A stretch of 64,000 bases of DNA from Crocodylus rhombifer (Eukaryota; Chordata; Crocodylia; Crocodylidae), in contig JAVSML010024260.1 of the NCBI GenBank assembly GCA_038503035.1, forward strand, positions 655,630 to 719,629. The letters run 5' to 3'. The notes beneath the pieces are model-generated. The model was not told the origin of the DNA. It ran no database searches and saw only the letters and a list, made by a program, of their open reading frames with translations. Position numbers and translations under genes: made by a program. This document shows, piece by piece, positions 47,401 through 59,639 of the stretch; positions within the stretch are counted from its first letter, which is position 1; each line of letters starts with the position of its first letter.

Positions 47401-49639
47401 GACAGTCTGCTTGTTAATGGGATTTTTGCAAATGTTTTTTCCTCCTCACATACATATCCTGTAGAGTGCACTTGGAGCCTTTTTTTTTAGCATTCATAAC
47501 ATTTTGAAAAGTAGCCTCCCTAAGTAGCAGTATTATGAACATTTTAGTCTGTGAGCATTATGGCACATGTTAGTCCCACTTGCCTTGTATACATTTTATT
47601 TCATTGTTACTTGGCTCCACTTCCTTTTGCTATTTCCTCTTATAAACTATAAAATGGAAAGATCAGCTTTAATGTACAATAATTGATGTTATTTTTCTTC
47701 TGTCAGTAGGTATCTGGAATATATTACAAGCACAGCTATTTTCCTATTGGTGGGCATTGAAAAGAGAGAGGAACTTTCTACTGTTAAAATGTAACTTTGG
47801 TATTGAGAGCATACTTTATTCCACAGGCATAGTTCCATGTTCTTTTTGAACATGTTTAGCTGATTACATTTCTGGCTAGATAAATCAAATAGGTATTCCA
47901 GTGTAAATGTGTGTTGGGAGATCCTACAATAATATGCCAGACTGTAGAAGAATGTTTATCCTCTCTTCCCTGAGAAGCTAAGTCCCTTCTCATGCCCCAC
48001 TGACAGTACTGAAGGCACCTCCAGGTTAAAGATCCAAGGAAAGGCCTGGGGAAGAACACTGTTTAATTGATTCTGGGCAGCTGAAACTTGTTCTGAAGGG
48101 TGTTGGCTGGAGCAAGCTTTGGATATAAATGCATACGCATAGGAAACATAAGCTTTGAGTTTCTGCTTTGAATATAACCAGGCAGTAGTTTCTGTGCTGC
48201 TGAGTATAGGCAGGAATTTCTTTTTTTTTTATATGGTTTGCTCTATGGGAGATAATGTACATATTTCAATTGATCTAGGGTCTTTATTCAGTGTTTCAGC
48301 CCTGCAGTTAGTAAACAAGGTAGCTTTATATCTAACCCTAATGCTACAGACAATAGGTGTTGCATATTATATAGAGCACTACCTTTCAGATGCATTGAAT
48401 TCAACACACTTCAGTGTTGGGCAGATCTTGCAGGTTTCAATTTGGCTGTGAAAATTGTATTTTATGGTACTCATTAGACATTGTGAGACTTGAGGTAACA
48501 ATGGAGTGGGAAGAAATTTCTAGAGAGCTTAGTGTTTTCATTTTAAGAAAACAAAGCAAACCCTTGAGTCTTATGTAAGTGAAGGGAGATGAAGATTTGT
48601 TTGTGAAATAAATAATCAGCTTGTGTTTAATTAGAATAATTGCAAATACTGAAATGACTCAAGCATTCAAGAGAGTGAGAGGATACAGGCATGGAAGGAA
48701 TAAAAGGTTAATATAGAAAACTGGGATATTTCTAAATATTTTACTGCTACTCTGGGGTAGGAGGGATAGCAGCAAGATAAGTTTCAGGTGGCAACTTTTA
48801 AATTCTAGCCCTTGACCTTAGAAAAGGTCAGCATATTTGTCTAATATGCAGTTAATCAGAGATGAGAATGACTGACTTGTTTTGGAAAAAGCAAAAATGA
48901 ATTTGTAGGTTGGCAAACTGAGGGACAAGAGAAAAGAGGTTTCTTTTGATGTTGAATTTTTTAAAGCTTTCTATGAGTAACATACTATTAATTTCATGTA
49001 ATCCATAAAACATAATAGTACCTGAACAATAGAAGACATCACCAATTACTGTTATGTGCAACAGCCTATATAAAAGCATGGATTCTGCCAGAGGGATCAC
49101 TTCCTGGTTAAGAACAAAATAAAAGCTTCTAAAAATGCAAAGGCAAATTGCAAAGTGAAGCAAATGGATTTATATAATGTACATCATTCCAATGGCAGGG
49201 GAAGTTTTTCAGCTCTGGAGCTAGACTCATTCTGTTTCTACAATATCAGAATATTATCTATGACTAACTCAGAGAAAGATGAGAGTAGTGGCTATATTTA
49301 AAGGAACTGAAAAACTTTTTCTCCTCCTGGTAAGTTCTGCTTATTCTACCATGTTCCACTGTTCCTCAGGCTCATGATTGTTGTGCCCTTTTTGTCACTT
49401 CCCATTGGATTATAGAAGAAGTAATTATTTTACAGTGTCTCCTCTCCACCCCCATTGCTAAAATCCAGCCCAAATTCCTTCACCAGGCTCCTGCCATGTT
49501 TTACTGCATGCAGTTCAAACATTTTGCCGTTGCCATCAAATTTCCACACATACCAAAAACAATGCTCTATTCTTCTTTAAAGCTCAAATCTCCCATGAAG
49601 CTATCCAGCATCAAATTACCATGCCATCTCTTGATTGTG
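44464..49639. other. No gene seen; long AT-rich stretch
   Basis: This is five kilobases without a recognisable transposon terminus. The stretch 44.73-45.36 kb has several open stretches in different frames (including 45172-45357) and could be a very old coding remnant, but no motif identifies it. Short minus-strand frames at 48.9-49.2 kb look like chance. Confidence 0.4.
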
Positions 49640-49762
49640 TTTGACTTACAACAAGGGGCTAGAAGTTGATCCTGGGGTATATTGCTTCCTCTGTGTAGTC
49701 TAGGACAAGTTACTCAAGTCCTATGTCTCAGTCTCCTTATCAGTCAAATGGAGATAACACCC
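49640..49762 (+). repeat. MIR-like SINE fragment
   Basis: GTCTAGGACAAGTTACTCAA, then TGTCTCAGTCTCCTTATC, then AGTCAAATGGAGATAACACC, follow the MIR 3' half (CTTGGGCAAGTTACTTAACC, then TGCCTCAGTTTCCTCATCTG, then TAAAATGGGGATAATA). Confidence 0.7.
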
Positions 49763-52700
49763 AACCTTCATTTAGTAGTTTGAGGCTGGCAGGGGCTGTG
49801 AAGTGGTATTTGCATTATTCTGCATATCTCATCAGTGTGAATTAGTCTGGAAATTACTGGAGGTTGCTTGCAGATTTTAAATACAACTATACAGAGCTCC
49901 CTATAAATGTAACAAATGCTGAATTTGTTCTGTTCCCCAGTTCACAGATTAACAAAAGGAAACTCGTGATTCCCTGCTATCATGTAAATTCTTAAATCTT
50001 GGTTTGGGCTAGACAGCTATGGGAACATCATTATAGTTCTTAAACTATATAGTATTTCATCTACCTTGACAGCCCGGTGTCTAAAAGCTTTAGGAAAGCA
50101 ACACTTGTGCAGCCTTCTTTTGTTTCTTTTTAAAATTCTGTGCTTGCAGATTTGTAGGAAAATGTTTCAAGGCAGTTTGTGAGCTACCAGTAACATAAAA
50201 GGCAGTTTCTGGATCATGGTATTTGAATATAATTCCCTTCAGTTTGTTTCCATTTGTCTCCCAAGAGCACACAATGAGATGAGATGATTCTCCTGAAGAC
50301 AAGAGTAGAAAAATACTGTTTTTAAGCCTCCATCTTTTTCAGGGGTCTAAATTTAGTGATGTTGAAGGCAGGAAAATATCCTCCTGTTAAATAACTAATA
50401 ATTATAGAGGATGAATGGCTGGAGGAAAGAAGCAATTTGACTTTGAAAGAAATCGAGGCAGTAAACTATGTGCCAGAGTCACTGCATTACCATTCATATC
50501 TTTAGATACAATCCAACAATACAGAAAGCCTTTGTAGAAAACATAACAATATACCAGACTGAAAAGGTACAAGAGTACATGACAATGACATAGTCACCTA
50601 GGTGACATAAAGAGATGCATTTAATGGTGATAATATGCAAATAATTCTATAGTTTTAATAATTTTACTTATGGGCTGCACATTTCAAAGATGACTTAAAA
50701 CAAATACAAATTTCCATACCCAGATACACAAAAGTCTTGCTATACTGATACTAGTAATCTTTTGAGCAACAAAAAATTGGCTGGGGTGATGTGTTAGTAG
50801 CAGTTCCAGCGTATGTACCTCTCATGTCTATTGAAATCTCACATTTCCAACTGCAATGAAAAAGGGAAGCTGTTTGCAAAGTAAACTCTGTTTAGCAGTG
50901 ATGAAGCAGTGGGGAGCCAGTACTCGTTTTTTTAAAACAAAATAGGTATCATAAGTTTGTAAACAAAACTACAATGTCCTCGTCTGGTGATCAGAAGTCT
51001 GCAGGTGGCAATCTTTTGCCTAAGATCCCCATTGATTAGGAAATCAAACCACCAGTATATTGCACCTTTCATGTCATGCTGTTTTAAAGGGAGACTGGAA
51101 AAAATGCTGTTCTCATATACTCCAGTACCACTCTACCGCCAGTTCACTCCCAGCACTTTTGGCTCTTGAACAAAGGTATGAGTACTTTTCCTGCTCACTT
51201 CAAGAACTCCCTAGTTGCCTCTTAAGGAGATGTAGCAGATCTCTCCCCATGCTCATTGCTTGAGAATTGTTGAGACAGCCTCTTAAGCTGTTTTCCAAAA
51301 CAGTAAGTGGAATACAAAAAGGTGTCCCACAAAGCAAGATTTAAGAACTAAAATAGCATCTACATTCTTCAACATAAATGTATATTAAGCCTAAATACTT
51401 CTGTGAGGATTTTGTGTCTGGGACTGGATGTGAGCCTCTGTGGAGAATGAACCTTCTACATGACATCATATCCACCTCCATAATTTAGTATACCCCCGTG
51501 TATGAAATACTATACTATTTTGCAGTGGGAGCTCCTTACTGTTCAAGGAAGAGCTGCTGCAGGGGCAGAAAACTTCAAGGGAACATGAAGTAGGACCTGC
51601 CATTTGTGTCCCCAAGCCATCCTTACATGTATCATTGAGTCCAAGAATGTTCATCTTTTCAGGAAGCCACTGTCTTGTATAAAGCACTTCCCCTTCCCCC
51701 GTAAAAACAACAGTATGAGGAGAGTCCCCTTTGAGAATCTAGAAAAAAACAATATCACCAATGAAAGTATTTCAAAGGAAGATGGATGCAATATTTGAAT
51801 CTATAACTAGTTTCCCTGTAAGAATCTTTTTGAGCACAAGTTTGTCTTCTGCTGTATGATTTCATGCGTCTGCATAAATGACATGACAAATCAGTGGTAA
51901 TTTTCAGATCATTATACCTTTTATTAAAAGGGAGTGAGGAGAATTTTTCACTCATCTGGCCTGAAGAACTGAACAATTCTGGTGAACGTTAATGGTATGT
52001 TTTAAATGAGAGCTAAAAATACAGATCTATGTTTGTTTATCAAATATGAGTTAGTTAGTTAGGATCTTTTTTTTACTTATAATGACAGGCTTTGATTTTG
52101 ACTGAGTTAATACAAGTCTGCCTCAGCTATGTACTCATTAAAATAAAAGCCCTCTTACCACATGTAAAGAATAGCTTCATGCACTGGAAAAGTAACAACC
52201 ACTTCAGCTATTCCTGAGCTTAATACATGGCTGGAGGAAGGACTGAATGATCACAAGACTTGGACATTGGAACTGCTAATTACCAGGCATTAAAGCCACA
52301 AGGCTTATTTATATTAAAGCGCTTGGCAGTGCAGCCCTAACTGCAGTCCCCTATGCACCTGTAAATCTCTTTCATCCAGACACACAAGATCTGTCATCAG
52401 TGCACAAAACATTCACACCATTCTTCTGATGCACTCACTCTGAACAAATCCCCTAGCACTGCATCTTGTTCCAAGTCAGTCTGTGCTTTTGCAGAGACAA
52501 TGTACCGGAAATGCCAGTATTGCAACCGCAGGTTTTCGATTGACCCTGTCAACTAGAGTCCTGTAAGGCTTCTTTCCACCCTCCAGTAACAGCTTTGACA
52601 GCTCAGAGCAAAGGCCCTTTTCACCTGTCAAACCGCTCAGTTGTACAGAAGACTGAGAGCAGCCAATGTAGTATCCTTATTCCTTTCTGCCCTTCCCATT

Positions 52701-53944
52701 CAGCCTTTGCAAGACAAAAAAACTAGACAAAGATAACTGCATTAAAACTACTGTATTAAACTTGAGTGAGGGCCCTTGAAGTCCTTGACTGGTCCTTGAA
52801 GCCCTTTCTGTAAGACCATAATCAGGGTGCAAGAGGTTAATCCAACCCCTTAAATTTGAAGAATTCTGCCTCCTACCTTTTACAATTCCGATCTACAGCA
52901 ATGACTTTTTATTTCCAGTTTTCACTTTAGGTTCAGAGGATTTGTATTTTGTTTATCAGATTCAGTGATTAGCATCCCCAGCCCTGCACACTCCCAAGGG
53001 ATCCATAACTGTCAGAGTCATCTGAAGTGTCTGAAGCTTGCTTTTTTGGAAACTACATTTAAGTCACCTGTGCATGTTAGAAGGCCACCCAGGATGCCAG
53101 CCTAGGCAGTGTCCTAATGCCAATGTAAAATGCCTTAGAAACACAGGATATGCCTCACAAAAGAGGGCGAAGAGTTCTGCTGCAGCAGTTATTGAAATTT
53201 AGACACATTTTAACCTTAATTACAATAATATACTAGAGATTTGTAGCTCGGAGAACCCTCAAAGACTCATGAAAATATTTCTTGTAATACCATTAATGAT
53301 GCACCTGATCCAAATGGCCACAAACATCAGTTGCCTCTGCTATGCTGAACAGTATGCAGCCTTTCAGGAAGATTAACATGCACAGTAACGTAGTTTGTTA
53401 CAATAATGACACCCACAAGAGACAGATATGACAAGCTAATTTTATTTCTGTGTTTGCACTGGGAAGTGAGCATGAGCCATCTGCCCAAGGGTATAAGCAG
53501 TCACTGTGATTCTCACCAAACAAAAGGGGTAGCTGATCTTTAAGGTACTTGATCTCCCTGCAGGAAGAAACTTTAGCTATTTTTCTCCAGGAAAGCTCAA
53601 AGAGAAGTGATGGAAATCAAAGCAGTTTTCTGATAACTCAGGTGTTACCTTGAATAGCTCTGTTCTGCTGTGTTACAGAAAGCCTTTATGCCAAAGGAAA
53701 AAAAATCTTCCATTGCAGACTGTGCATACTTTCTATTTCACAGTCCAGACACATTAACTTTTTCCTACTACAAGCCTAAAAAATATAAAATAGAATGGCA
53801 TAACACACTGTGTCATGCTACAGAAAGAGGTGTAGTCACTGAGCAGTGCTCAGGTGAAGAAGTTAAAAAGTCTGAATTTTTAAAAAGTGAAAAATACATC
53901 AGTGAAATCGCTTGATCTCATGTGAGGTAATGCTGATCTTGCAG
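49763..53944. other. No gene seen
   Basis: This is AT-rich unique-looking sequence with scattered short frames. Donor-like GTAAGT/GTAAGTGG sites near 48.57 and 51.30 kb lack partner acceptors and open frames. Confidence 0.4.
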
Positions 53945-54075
53945 GTTAGGCCCTGGACTGGGATTTAAAGCATTTGGCTTTGTTGCAGGGTTCCTCTGCA
54001 ATTTTGGACAAGTCATTTATCTACTCTGTGCCTCAGTTTTCCATCTGTAAAATGAGAAAAAAAAATATCTTTCTT
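53945..54075 (+). repeat. MIR SINE
   Basis: The block reads TGGACTGGGATTTAAAGC, then TTTTGGACAAGTCATTTATC, then CTGTGCCTCAGTTTTCC, then ATCTGTAAAATGAGAAAA. This is the clearest MIR match in the window, in the same order as the consensus. Confidence 0.82.
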
Positions 54076-54199
54076 ATTCCCCTCCCACCCTCCGAGTTGA
54101 AATTCTGGCCCACACTGATGCCTGTGGGAGTTTTGCAATTAATGCCAATAGGGATTTTCTCTTTAGACTTGGGCTGGGTCTGTTTCTTAGGGTGAAGTT

Positions 54200-54560
54200 A
54201 CAAATCATACTTAACATTCCACAGGTTTACTCTAGTCTAAGGGGTGTTAAAGTTAGAGCATGCTGCAGTTGCATGTTAAGGGTTAATACTGTTTCTTCCA
54301 TGCACTGCTCTGATTTGCCACTAGAGAGCTAGTGAGCAGGGGCATGGCTAGGAGCCTGGACACTTGGGCTCTATCCCTGCTGGGGGTGGGGGAGTAAGGC
54401 ACAGTGCATGCTGGGATTATGGGGGACTACAAGGCATTCCCTTTATCTTTGTGTAGCAGACTGAAGTTACGTTAACACAAGCTAAATAGCACAGGTCAGG
54501 GTTAACCCTCGCCTGAAGTGGTATAACTTTGAGGTGCTCAGGAGACATTTAGCATAAGTT
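54200..54560. repeat. Unclassified repeat-like block
   Basis: GTTAAAGTTAGAGCATGCTG, GTTAAGGGTTAATACTG and GGTCAGGGTTAACCC give this stretch a GTTAA-rich palindromic character. GAAGTTAC occurs near both ends. It could be the U3 part of the following LTR or a separate MITE. Confidence 0.3.
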
Positions 54561-54569
54561 AACAAGTCT

Positions 54570-55984
54570 TAACATGTAGACGTTTCCATTTTAAGTGTCC
54601 TTAGTGTAGCAGGCAAATTGAGTTGTGGTAAGGCTCTTAGCCATAGTCCAGAACTGAGCAATAAAATTAAACAGAGGAACTTACATGACTCTGGGAGATG
54701 TGAGTGCTGTGGCTGGTGTGCTAGAGGAGCAAGCAACAACTGTTTCTTTATAAGGAATGTGCCTGGCACAGTGCTAGGGGATTGGTGCACCATATAAAGA
54801 ATGCTTGGCATAGTGCCAGGGGATTGGACAATTTGGGATGAGAAAGTTACAAAAGTAATCAACAGACAATGGACAAAGAAAAAGCTGTGTGTTCATGTTG
54901 TATCTCTGGGGAGACAGAGGCAACCATGGACTTTTTGCTCAAAGAGTTGAAAAGCCAGAAATAAACATCCCACACACCCAGTAGAGGACCCGAGACTGGT
55001 ACCACTAAAGGTCACTGCTGAAACATCTAAAGGAGCCACTTGCCAGGTCATATTATGGGCAGGAAACCTGTAATATTGCCTCGGGGTTAGTATTAAAGCT
55101 TGCGTGATACTACATCAGATGAGTTGTTATGTCAATTAGGGCTGTGCGAAGCTTCGGGTGCTGATTCGATTTGGAGGAGATTCGGCCCAATTTGGTGGCC
55201 AAATCTCTGAATCCAAATTGAATCAGGAGACCAATAAAAAGGTCCAAATTGATTCAAAACTCTCCAACTCAAGTTGGAAAAGCACAGCTGCAGAGGCCAC
55301 TGGGGCTTCTGGGTGCTCCATCATGCAGAGTCCCCCCATGCAGCATGGAGCAGTGTGGATTATCTGCCTGCCTGGCAGCAGCCGCTGAGTGCAGGGCTTT
55401 TTTTTTTTTTAAAAGAGCTGGGAGCTGGGGCCAGGCAGGGCAGCCATGGAGGGGATGAGAGAGAGGGTGGGGGCTGGGGGGATCATGGCAGTGCCCTCCC
55501 ACACAGTGTGGGGCAGTGAGGGGCAGCGGGGATGCCTGGCAGCAGCCAGTGAATGTGAGAGGTTTGGGGGTTTTTTTAAAGAGCGGGGAGCTGGGGATAC
55601 ACAGGGGATGGGGGGGTCATGACAAAGCCCTACATGCAGCATGGGGTAGTAGGAGGGCAGTGGGGATCATTCCCCCCACACCTGGCAGCAGCCAGTGAAT
55701 GGGGCCTTTTTTTGTTAAGAGCTGGGAGGCTGGGACCGGGCAGGACAGCCACTGATGGGGCTGGGAGAGCAGGTGAGGAATGGGGCCTTTTTGATTTGGA
55801 GATTTGGTGGTGACCAGATCTCCAAATCTGATTTGGCCAAATCGATTTAGAACAGTGATTTGAATTATCAAAACACTGTCCCCTAAATCAGACAAATCTA
55901 AATCCAAAGCATATACTGGCCACTTTGCACAGGCCTAGTGTCAATCCTTTGGGGCTCTGGCAAAAAGAAATCCTATTGGTAACA
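54570..55984 (+). mobile_element. 5' LTR of an endogenous retrovirus, interrupted by a hAT
   Basis: The 3' edge is fixed by TTGGTAACA ending at 55984, two bases before a primer-binding site. Upstream are a CCATATAAAG promoter box (about 54790-54799), candidate poly-A signals AATAAA (about 54960) and ATTAAAG (about 55093), and U5. The hAT at 55137-55937 splits U5. Without it, the TATA box lies about 390 bp from the primer site, a usual distance. The 5' boundary is not certain; it may reach into 54200-54560. Confidence 0.6.
55137..55937 (+). mobile_element. hAT element of the GATTCGGATTTGG family, 801 bp, inserted in the ERV LTR
   Basis: The left end is TAGGGCTGTGCGAAGC and the right end is TTTGCACAGGCCTA. 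The flanks ATGTCAAT (55129-55136) and GTGTCAAT (55938-55945) agree at 7 of 8 positions. Subterminal GATTTGG/AATCGATTT blocks and T-run plus AAAGAGCTGGGAGC modules match the inverse-orientation copy at 42390-43352. No transposase is present. It inserted after the retrovirus. Confidence 0.88.
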
Positions 55985-55986
55985 GT

Positions 55987-56004
55987 TGGCGAGCCAAGCA
56001 GGAG
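55987..56004 (+). promoter_or_regulatory. Retroviral primer-binding site, tRNA-Arg-like
   Basis: TGGCGAGCCAAGCAGGAG follows the LTR end after the dinucleotide GT. Compared with the complement of the 3' end of vertebrate tRNA-Arg(ACG), as I recall it, it differs at 2 of 18 positions. The spacing and leading TGG are what a primer-binding site requires. Confidence 0.65.
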
Positions 56005-56192
56005 CCAGAGATGAATTGACAATATCAGATTGGGAACTATAGCTGAGTGGACTCAGTAACCTTTAGGGATTGGGGAATGAGAATAGCCAGTTGGAGTCCT
56101 GATTACCCCCTTTCTTGTACCCATTTTTGGGATAATAGGGAGGACTAGTTCTTGAGAGTGATAGTTCTGGGCAAGTTGTAAAAGCAAGCATC

Positions 56193-56750
56193 ATGACTGA
56201 TATTGTTGATACCCCACAACCAGTGCCTGCAGTGCTGCAGCCCTTTGTTTTTGATGCATGGTTAACTTTTGTAAGTCTGGAAAGTCCTTGCCAGGACAAT
56301 TAAGCCTAAGGTTGGTAGAAAGGAAAAAAGAAAGGCGTTGCTGGAGGGAATGTTCGCAGTGTGTGAAGCGTTGCATAAGGAGGTTGTTTGGCTACAGACA
56401 GAGGTTGAAAACTGGGAACTGGAGGTTGTGGTTGTGAAAAAGGAAGGAGAAAGATGGAAGGAAGCAGAGAAACAGGTTAAACCGTTGAAAATTCCTCACT
56501 GTCAGACGGCTGTTAAAGCTTTGCAAACAGCTGTTAAACAAGAGACAACTGCAGAGGAGAGGAATGAGTTAGAAAATGAATATAGAAAATTAGAAAGCAA
56601 GGTAGTGCAGAGATTAACAGAGCTCATTTGGACGCAAGAGCTGGCAGGAGTGGCAGAGTCAGATCTAAATTGGTCAACTTGGCCTTTAGTACCTCCCAGC
56701 CTACAATAGGGAATGGATACCCTACTCCTCAAGCACCCAGGAGGCTAGTA
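56193..56750 (+). pseudogene. ERV gag-like remnant, coiled-coil rich
   Basis: An ATG at 56193, about 190 bp after the primer-binding site, opens a frame that begins MTDIVDTPQPVPAV and stops after about 37 codons. A second frame (56338-56709, 124 codons) is strongly charged with heptad-like Leu/Val spacing, a likely coiled coil. It ends with an ELIWTQELAGVAESD-type segment before stops. The position between primer site and protease makes gag the natural call, but the length is far below a normal gag, so a large deletion is likely. No zinc knuckle is visible. It is non-functional. Confidence 0.5.
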
Positions 56751-56769
56751 GGATGAGTCTGTTTTGACT

Positions 56770-56960
56770 ACGAGGGGTGTCCAACCATTCAAGCTTTAGT
56801 GGGGAAAAAAGGGATATATGAACCCCACCTAACGTTAATTGATACTGGAGCCTGATCAGCATTTGTGCAACAGTGACAGGGTCCAGAAGGGGTTATGATC
56901 CACCCCAAAGCATTTGCCAGGAGGAGAGAGTGAGAATGGAATTTAAGGAATGACTGCTTT
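56770..56960 (+). pseudogene. ERV protease remnant
   Basis: One frame contains QALVGKKGIYEP followed by LIDTGA at 56835-56852. This is the retroviral aspartic-protease active site; the Asp codon is at 56841-56843. A stop follows immediately at 56853, so the rest of the domain is broken. The frame differs from that of the gag remnant. The intact enzyme would cut the viral polyprotein and acts as a dimer. Confidence 0.72.
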
Positions 56961-57674
56961 ACAAGTTTCAACCTGATCTCAGAGAGTGCCTGAAGTCAGT
57001 GGTTTAGACAAGGGCATGTGTTGTGGTCTGTTTGGGTTAAGTAAAACAAGCATCATGGGCACAATAGGAAGCCAGTAGCAGAGAGAATTAACCTCTGTGC
57101 TAGAGACTCTGAATGTTTGTAACAGAAGTAGACCCTAATGACCAGGCTACTTTGCAGATTGTTAACATGTTTGTGCCACACAGAAAGTGTCAGAAGTAGT
57201 GCTGTCTGTTTGCTCTGTGCTTCTGTTGCAAAGTAGAGAGACTGCTGGAAGTGTAAGTGTGTGCACTCTCATTAGTAATGGGGAGATGAGAAATGTTTTT
57301 GCTTTCTTCCCCTGCTCTCCAGGAGCAGTGTGGATATCCTAGAAAGGATAATGTTAACAATTTGTGAAGGTGAAAAAAAGAAAAGAAAAAGGTGTTTATA
57401 AAGACACCATGTGGAGCTAGTCAAGTTTTTGCTGTATATATTAATTATATTACATTAATCAAGACAAGGAACTGAGGACATTTCTTAAAGCGCAGGCAGA
57501 AATAAGTTAAAATGTGGCAAGATACAGGTGTGTCTCTTGACTGAGGGACTAAACCCTCCCCCACAAAGGCAGTGTAAATATTCACTAGAAGCTGAAATAG
57601 GATTATAATGCACAGTAGATAGTTTGTTAAGATGCCTAGTGTGTTTAACTCCCTGATTTGGTCTGCTCTGAAGG

Positions 57675-57812
57675 CAAAGGGGAAAACCTGAAAACTGACA
57701 ATAGACTTCAGAGCTCTGAATTCAGTAACAACTATTGTAGTAAAGTACCCTGAAATGTGAGCAGCTACAATAGGAGGGGTGGAATGGTTTTCAGTATTGG
57801 ATTTGGCTAATA
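57675..57812 (+). pseudogene. ERV pol remnant: reverse-transcriptase fingers/palm
   Basis: A single plus frame reads LTIDFRALNSVTT from 57695. After one in-frame stop it continues with WFSVLDLAN at 57785-57811, whose Asp codon is at 57800-57802. These correspond to the conserved retroviral RT segment before motif A and motif A itself, at the expected spacing. Sequence after 57812 is simple GTT/TTTG repeat, so the YxDD region, RNase H and integrase are lost or displaced. The style is class I (gamma/epsilon-like), an inference from the motif pattern and the primer site. Confidence 0.75.
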
Positions 57813-58295
57813 TAGGGGGAGGTTGTTGTTGTTGGTTTTTGTTTGTTTTTTTGTTTTTTCCTTGGTATGAAAATGCTGGTATTATTTTAAATTTATATTC
57901 AGGGGAAAAACAATAGTGTTTTAACCAAGTATCCTAAAGATTTAACAATGCCTAGCAATAAGAATGTGGAAAAAGCTTTTCAAGTAAAAAAAATAAAGTA
58001 AAAATTCTGAAGGAGAAATTGTTCCTCTAAAGAAAAAAAAATCTTTAAAGTGGTAATGTGGTTAAAATTATAACAAGGGTATTGACATCCCACAATCTCA
58101 GATTTTAAAAAAATTGTAAAGGTACCAATTCCAATTGCCAAAATGGTGCAATGGGCCATTGAAAACAATAAAATAAATATGGATGATCCTTGTCATTCAA
58201 TATATGTGTGTGTGTGTGTGTATGTATATTAAATGTATATGTGCATATATATTAATTCTGTGTGTCTGTTTAATGTATTTTAAAAAAATCTGAAA
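57813..58295. other. Low-complexity junction after the pol remnant
   Basis: GTT and TTTG runs lie at about 57822-57860, A-rich tracts at 57985-58045 and a (TG)n microsatellite at 58205-58222. No coding sequence is recognisable. Confidence 0.5.
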
Positions 58296-58642
58296 AATGT
58301 CAGTAATGTGTACATTGCCACTGTACATGTCAGCATTGTAAATATGAATGATATTTCACTGTGAGGAGTTTTCTTCAACAGGTTTGTGTGTGTTTGGGTT
58401 TTTTTTGCAGAAATCATAGTGTAAAATTCAATCCAGTAGCAAAGGTGACTGATAGACCACAAAGCCTCGTTACTATCAGCAGAATCAATAGCATCTTCCT
58501 TACCTAAGCGCTGGCTTTACTACTACAACAAACTGTCTTGTCTGTTTTATGTTATTTGGTTTGCAGTTTGTTTGTTTGTTCATTTGGGTTTTTGTTTGGT
58601 TTATTTAAGTTGTCAAGAGATTAAAAGCCTTTAAATATAATC
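58296..58642 (+). repeat. 347-bp direct repeat, copy A
   Basis: It is nearly identical to 61149-61496, with three substitutions and one single-base indel by eye (about 99%). The repeat starts AATGTCAGTAATGTG and ends TTTAAATATAATC. The flanks of the two copies are unrelated. It contains AACAGG, a TAAGCGCTGGC block and TTTG runs. The reverse strand of this copy is open for about 60-70 codons, but the indel breaks that frame in copy B. Confidence 0.95.
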
Positions 58643-59639
58643 ATAAATGTGATAAAAATTGTTAGTAACACACCCTCTAAAAATTAAATTTGTCTGTGGA
58701 CTCCAGACTAGGATACTTCTGTCCAGCTTGGAATGGAAAGTTATTTTAATATTTGAAACAAAGGGCAGCAATTCATATAAAAGTTTTGAGTTGTAAATTT
58801 TACTTGTTTAGCAAAATGGCATTTATTAAAAGGTAATATATATGTTTTTTAGAAAACAACGTGATGAAATATTTTCAAGGCTATAAAGAGAATCTCATTG
58901 GTATTTAGATGCTATATATAACACAAACATAGCAGGATCTGCCTACCCCCCCAACTGCATTAACCCATTGTTTTAAAGGAAACAAGAACCTGCAGAGTTG
59001 ATGCTTCCCTAAACCTGGGACCTATGTGTTTAAAAGATGGTTAAAATGAAGCTAAATTTGGCTCAACAATGGTGTAGCGTCACATGGGTAACCACAAGTA
59101 AAAGGTAGGTCTACCTGTTGCAACGCAAATTATAAAAGGATTTATTTATTATAAATTGACCAGCATGTGGCATACAGGAAAGAAACCCCTTGGTGGTACA
59201 TATCCCATCTGAAAAGGCACACAAGTTCTATGGTAAATGTCAAACACAAGCTTGGTGGTGGCAAGAAGCTCTAAATGTGTATGAACCCATAATATGTTCT
59301 GTAATCTGAAGAGGGTCCTGTTCAAGAGGATCAAGCAAAATAAAACTAAGTCATATTTAATTGGGGCAATGTTATTGTGATGGGTAAAAAAAGCAGGGGG
59401 AGGGATTATATCACTAATTGTTTAAAGTAATTTTGTCATCTAATTTTATTATTTCCTTTCTCTCCAATTAGTCTTCTAATTTTTATGATTGCTGAGTTTT
59501 TATTTGACTTCAGGAACAGCTAAAGGTACCATACCTCTGTAATTTCCTGTGCCTTTCACCGAGGTGTCAAGTATGGGGGTTTCTCTCTGACCTCACCATT
59601 GCTTTTGGGAAGAAACAATTCTGTTAGTAGGGTGACTTT
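58643..59639. other. No assignable gene; between pol and env remnants
   Basis: By position this could contain remaining pol or envelope surface-subunit sequence, but I could not find a diagnostic motif. Short frames near 59.1-59.3 kb are interrupted. Confidence 0.35.
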
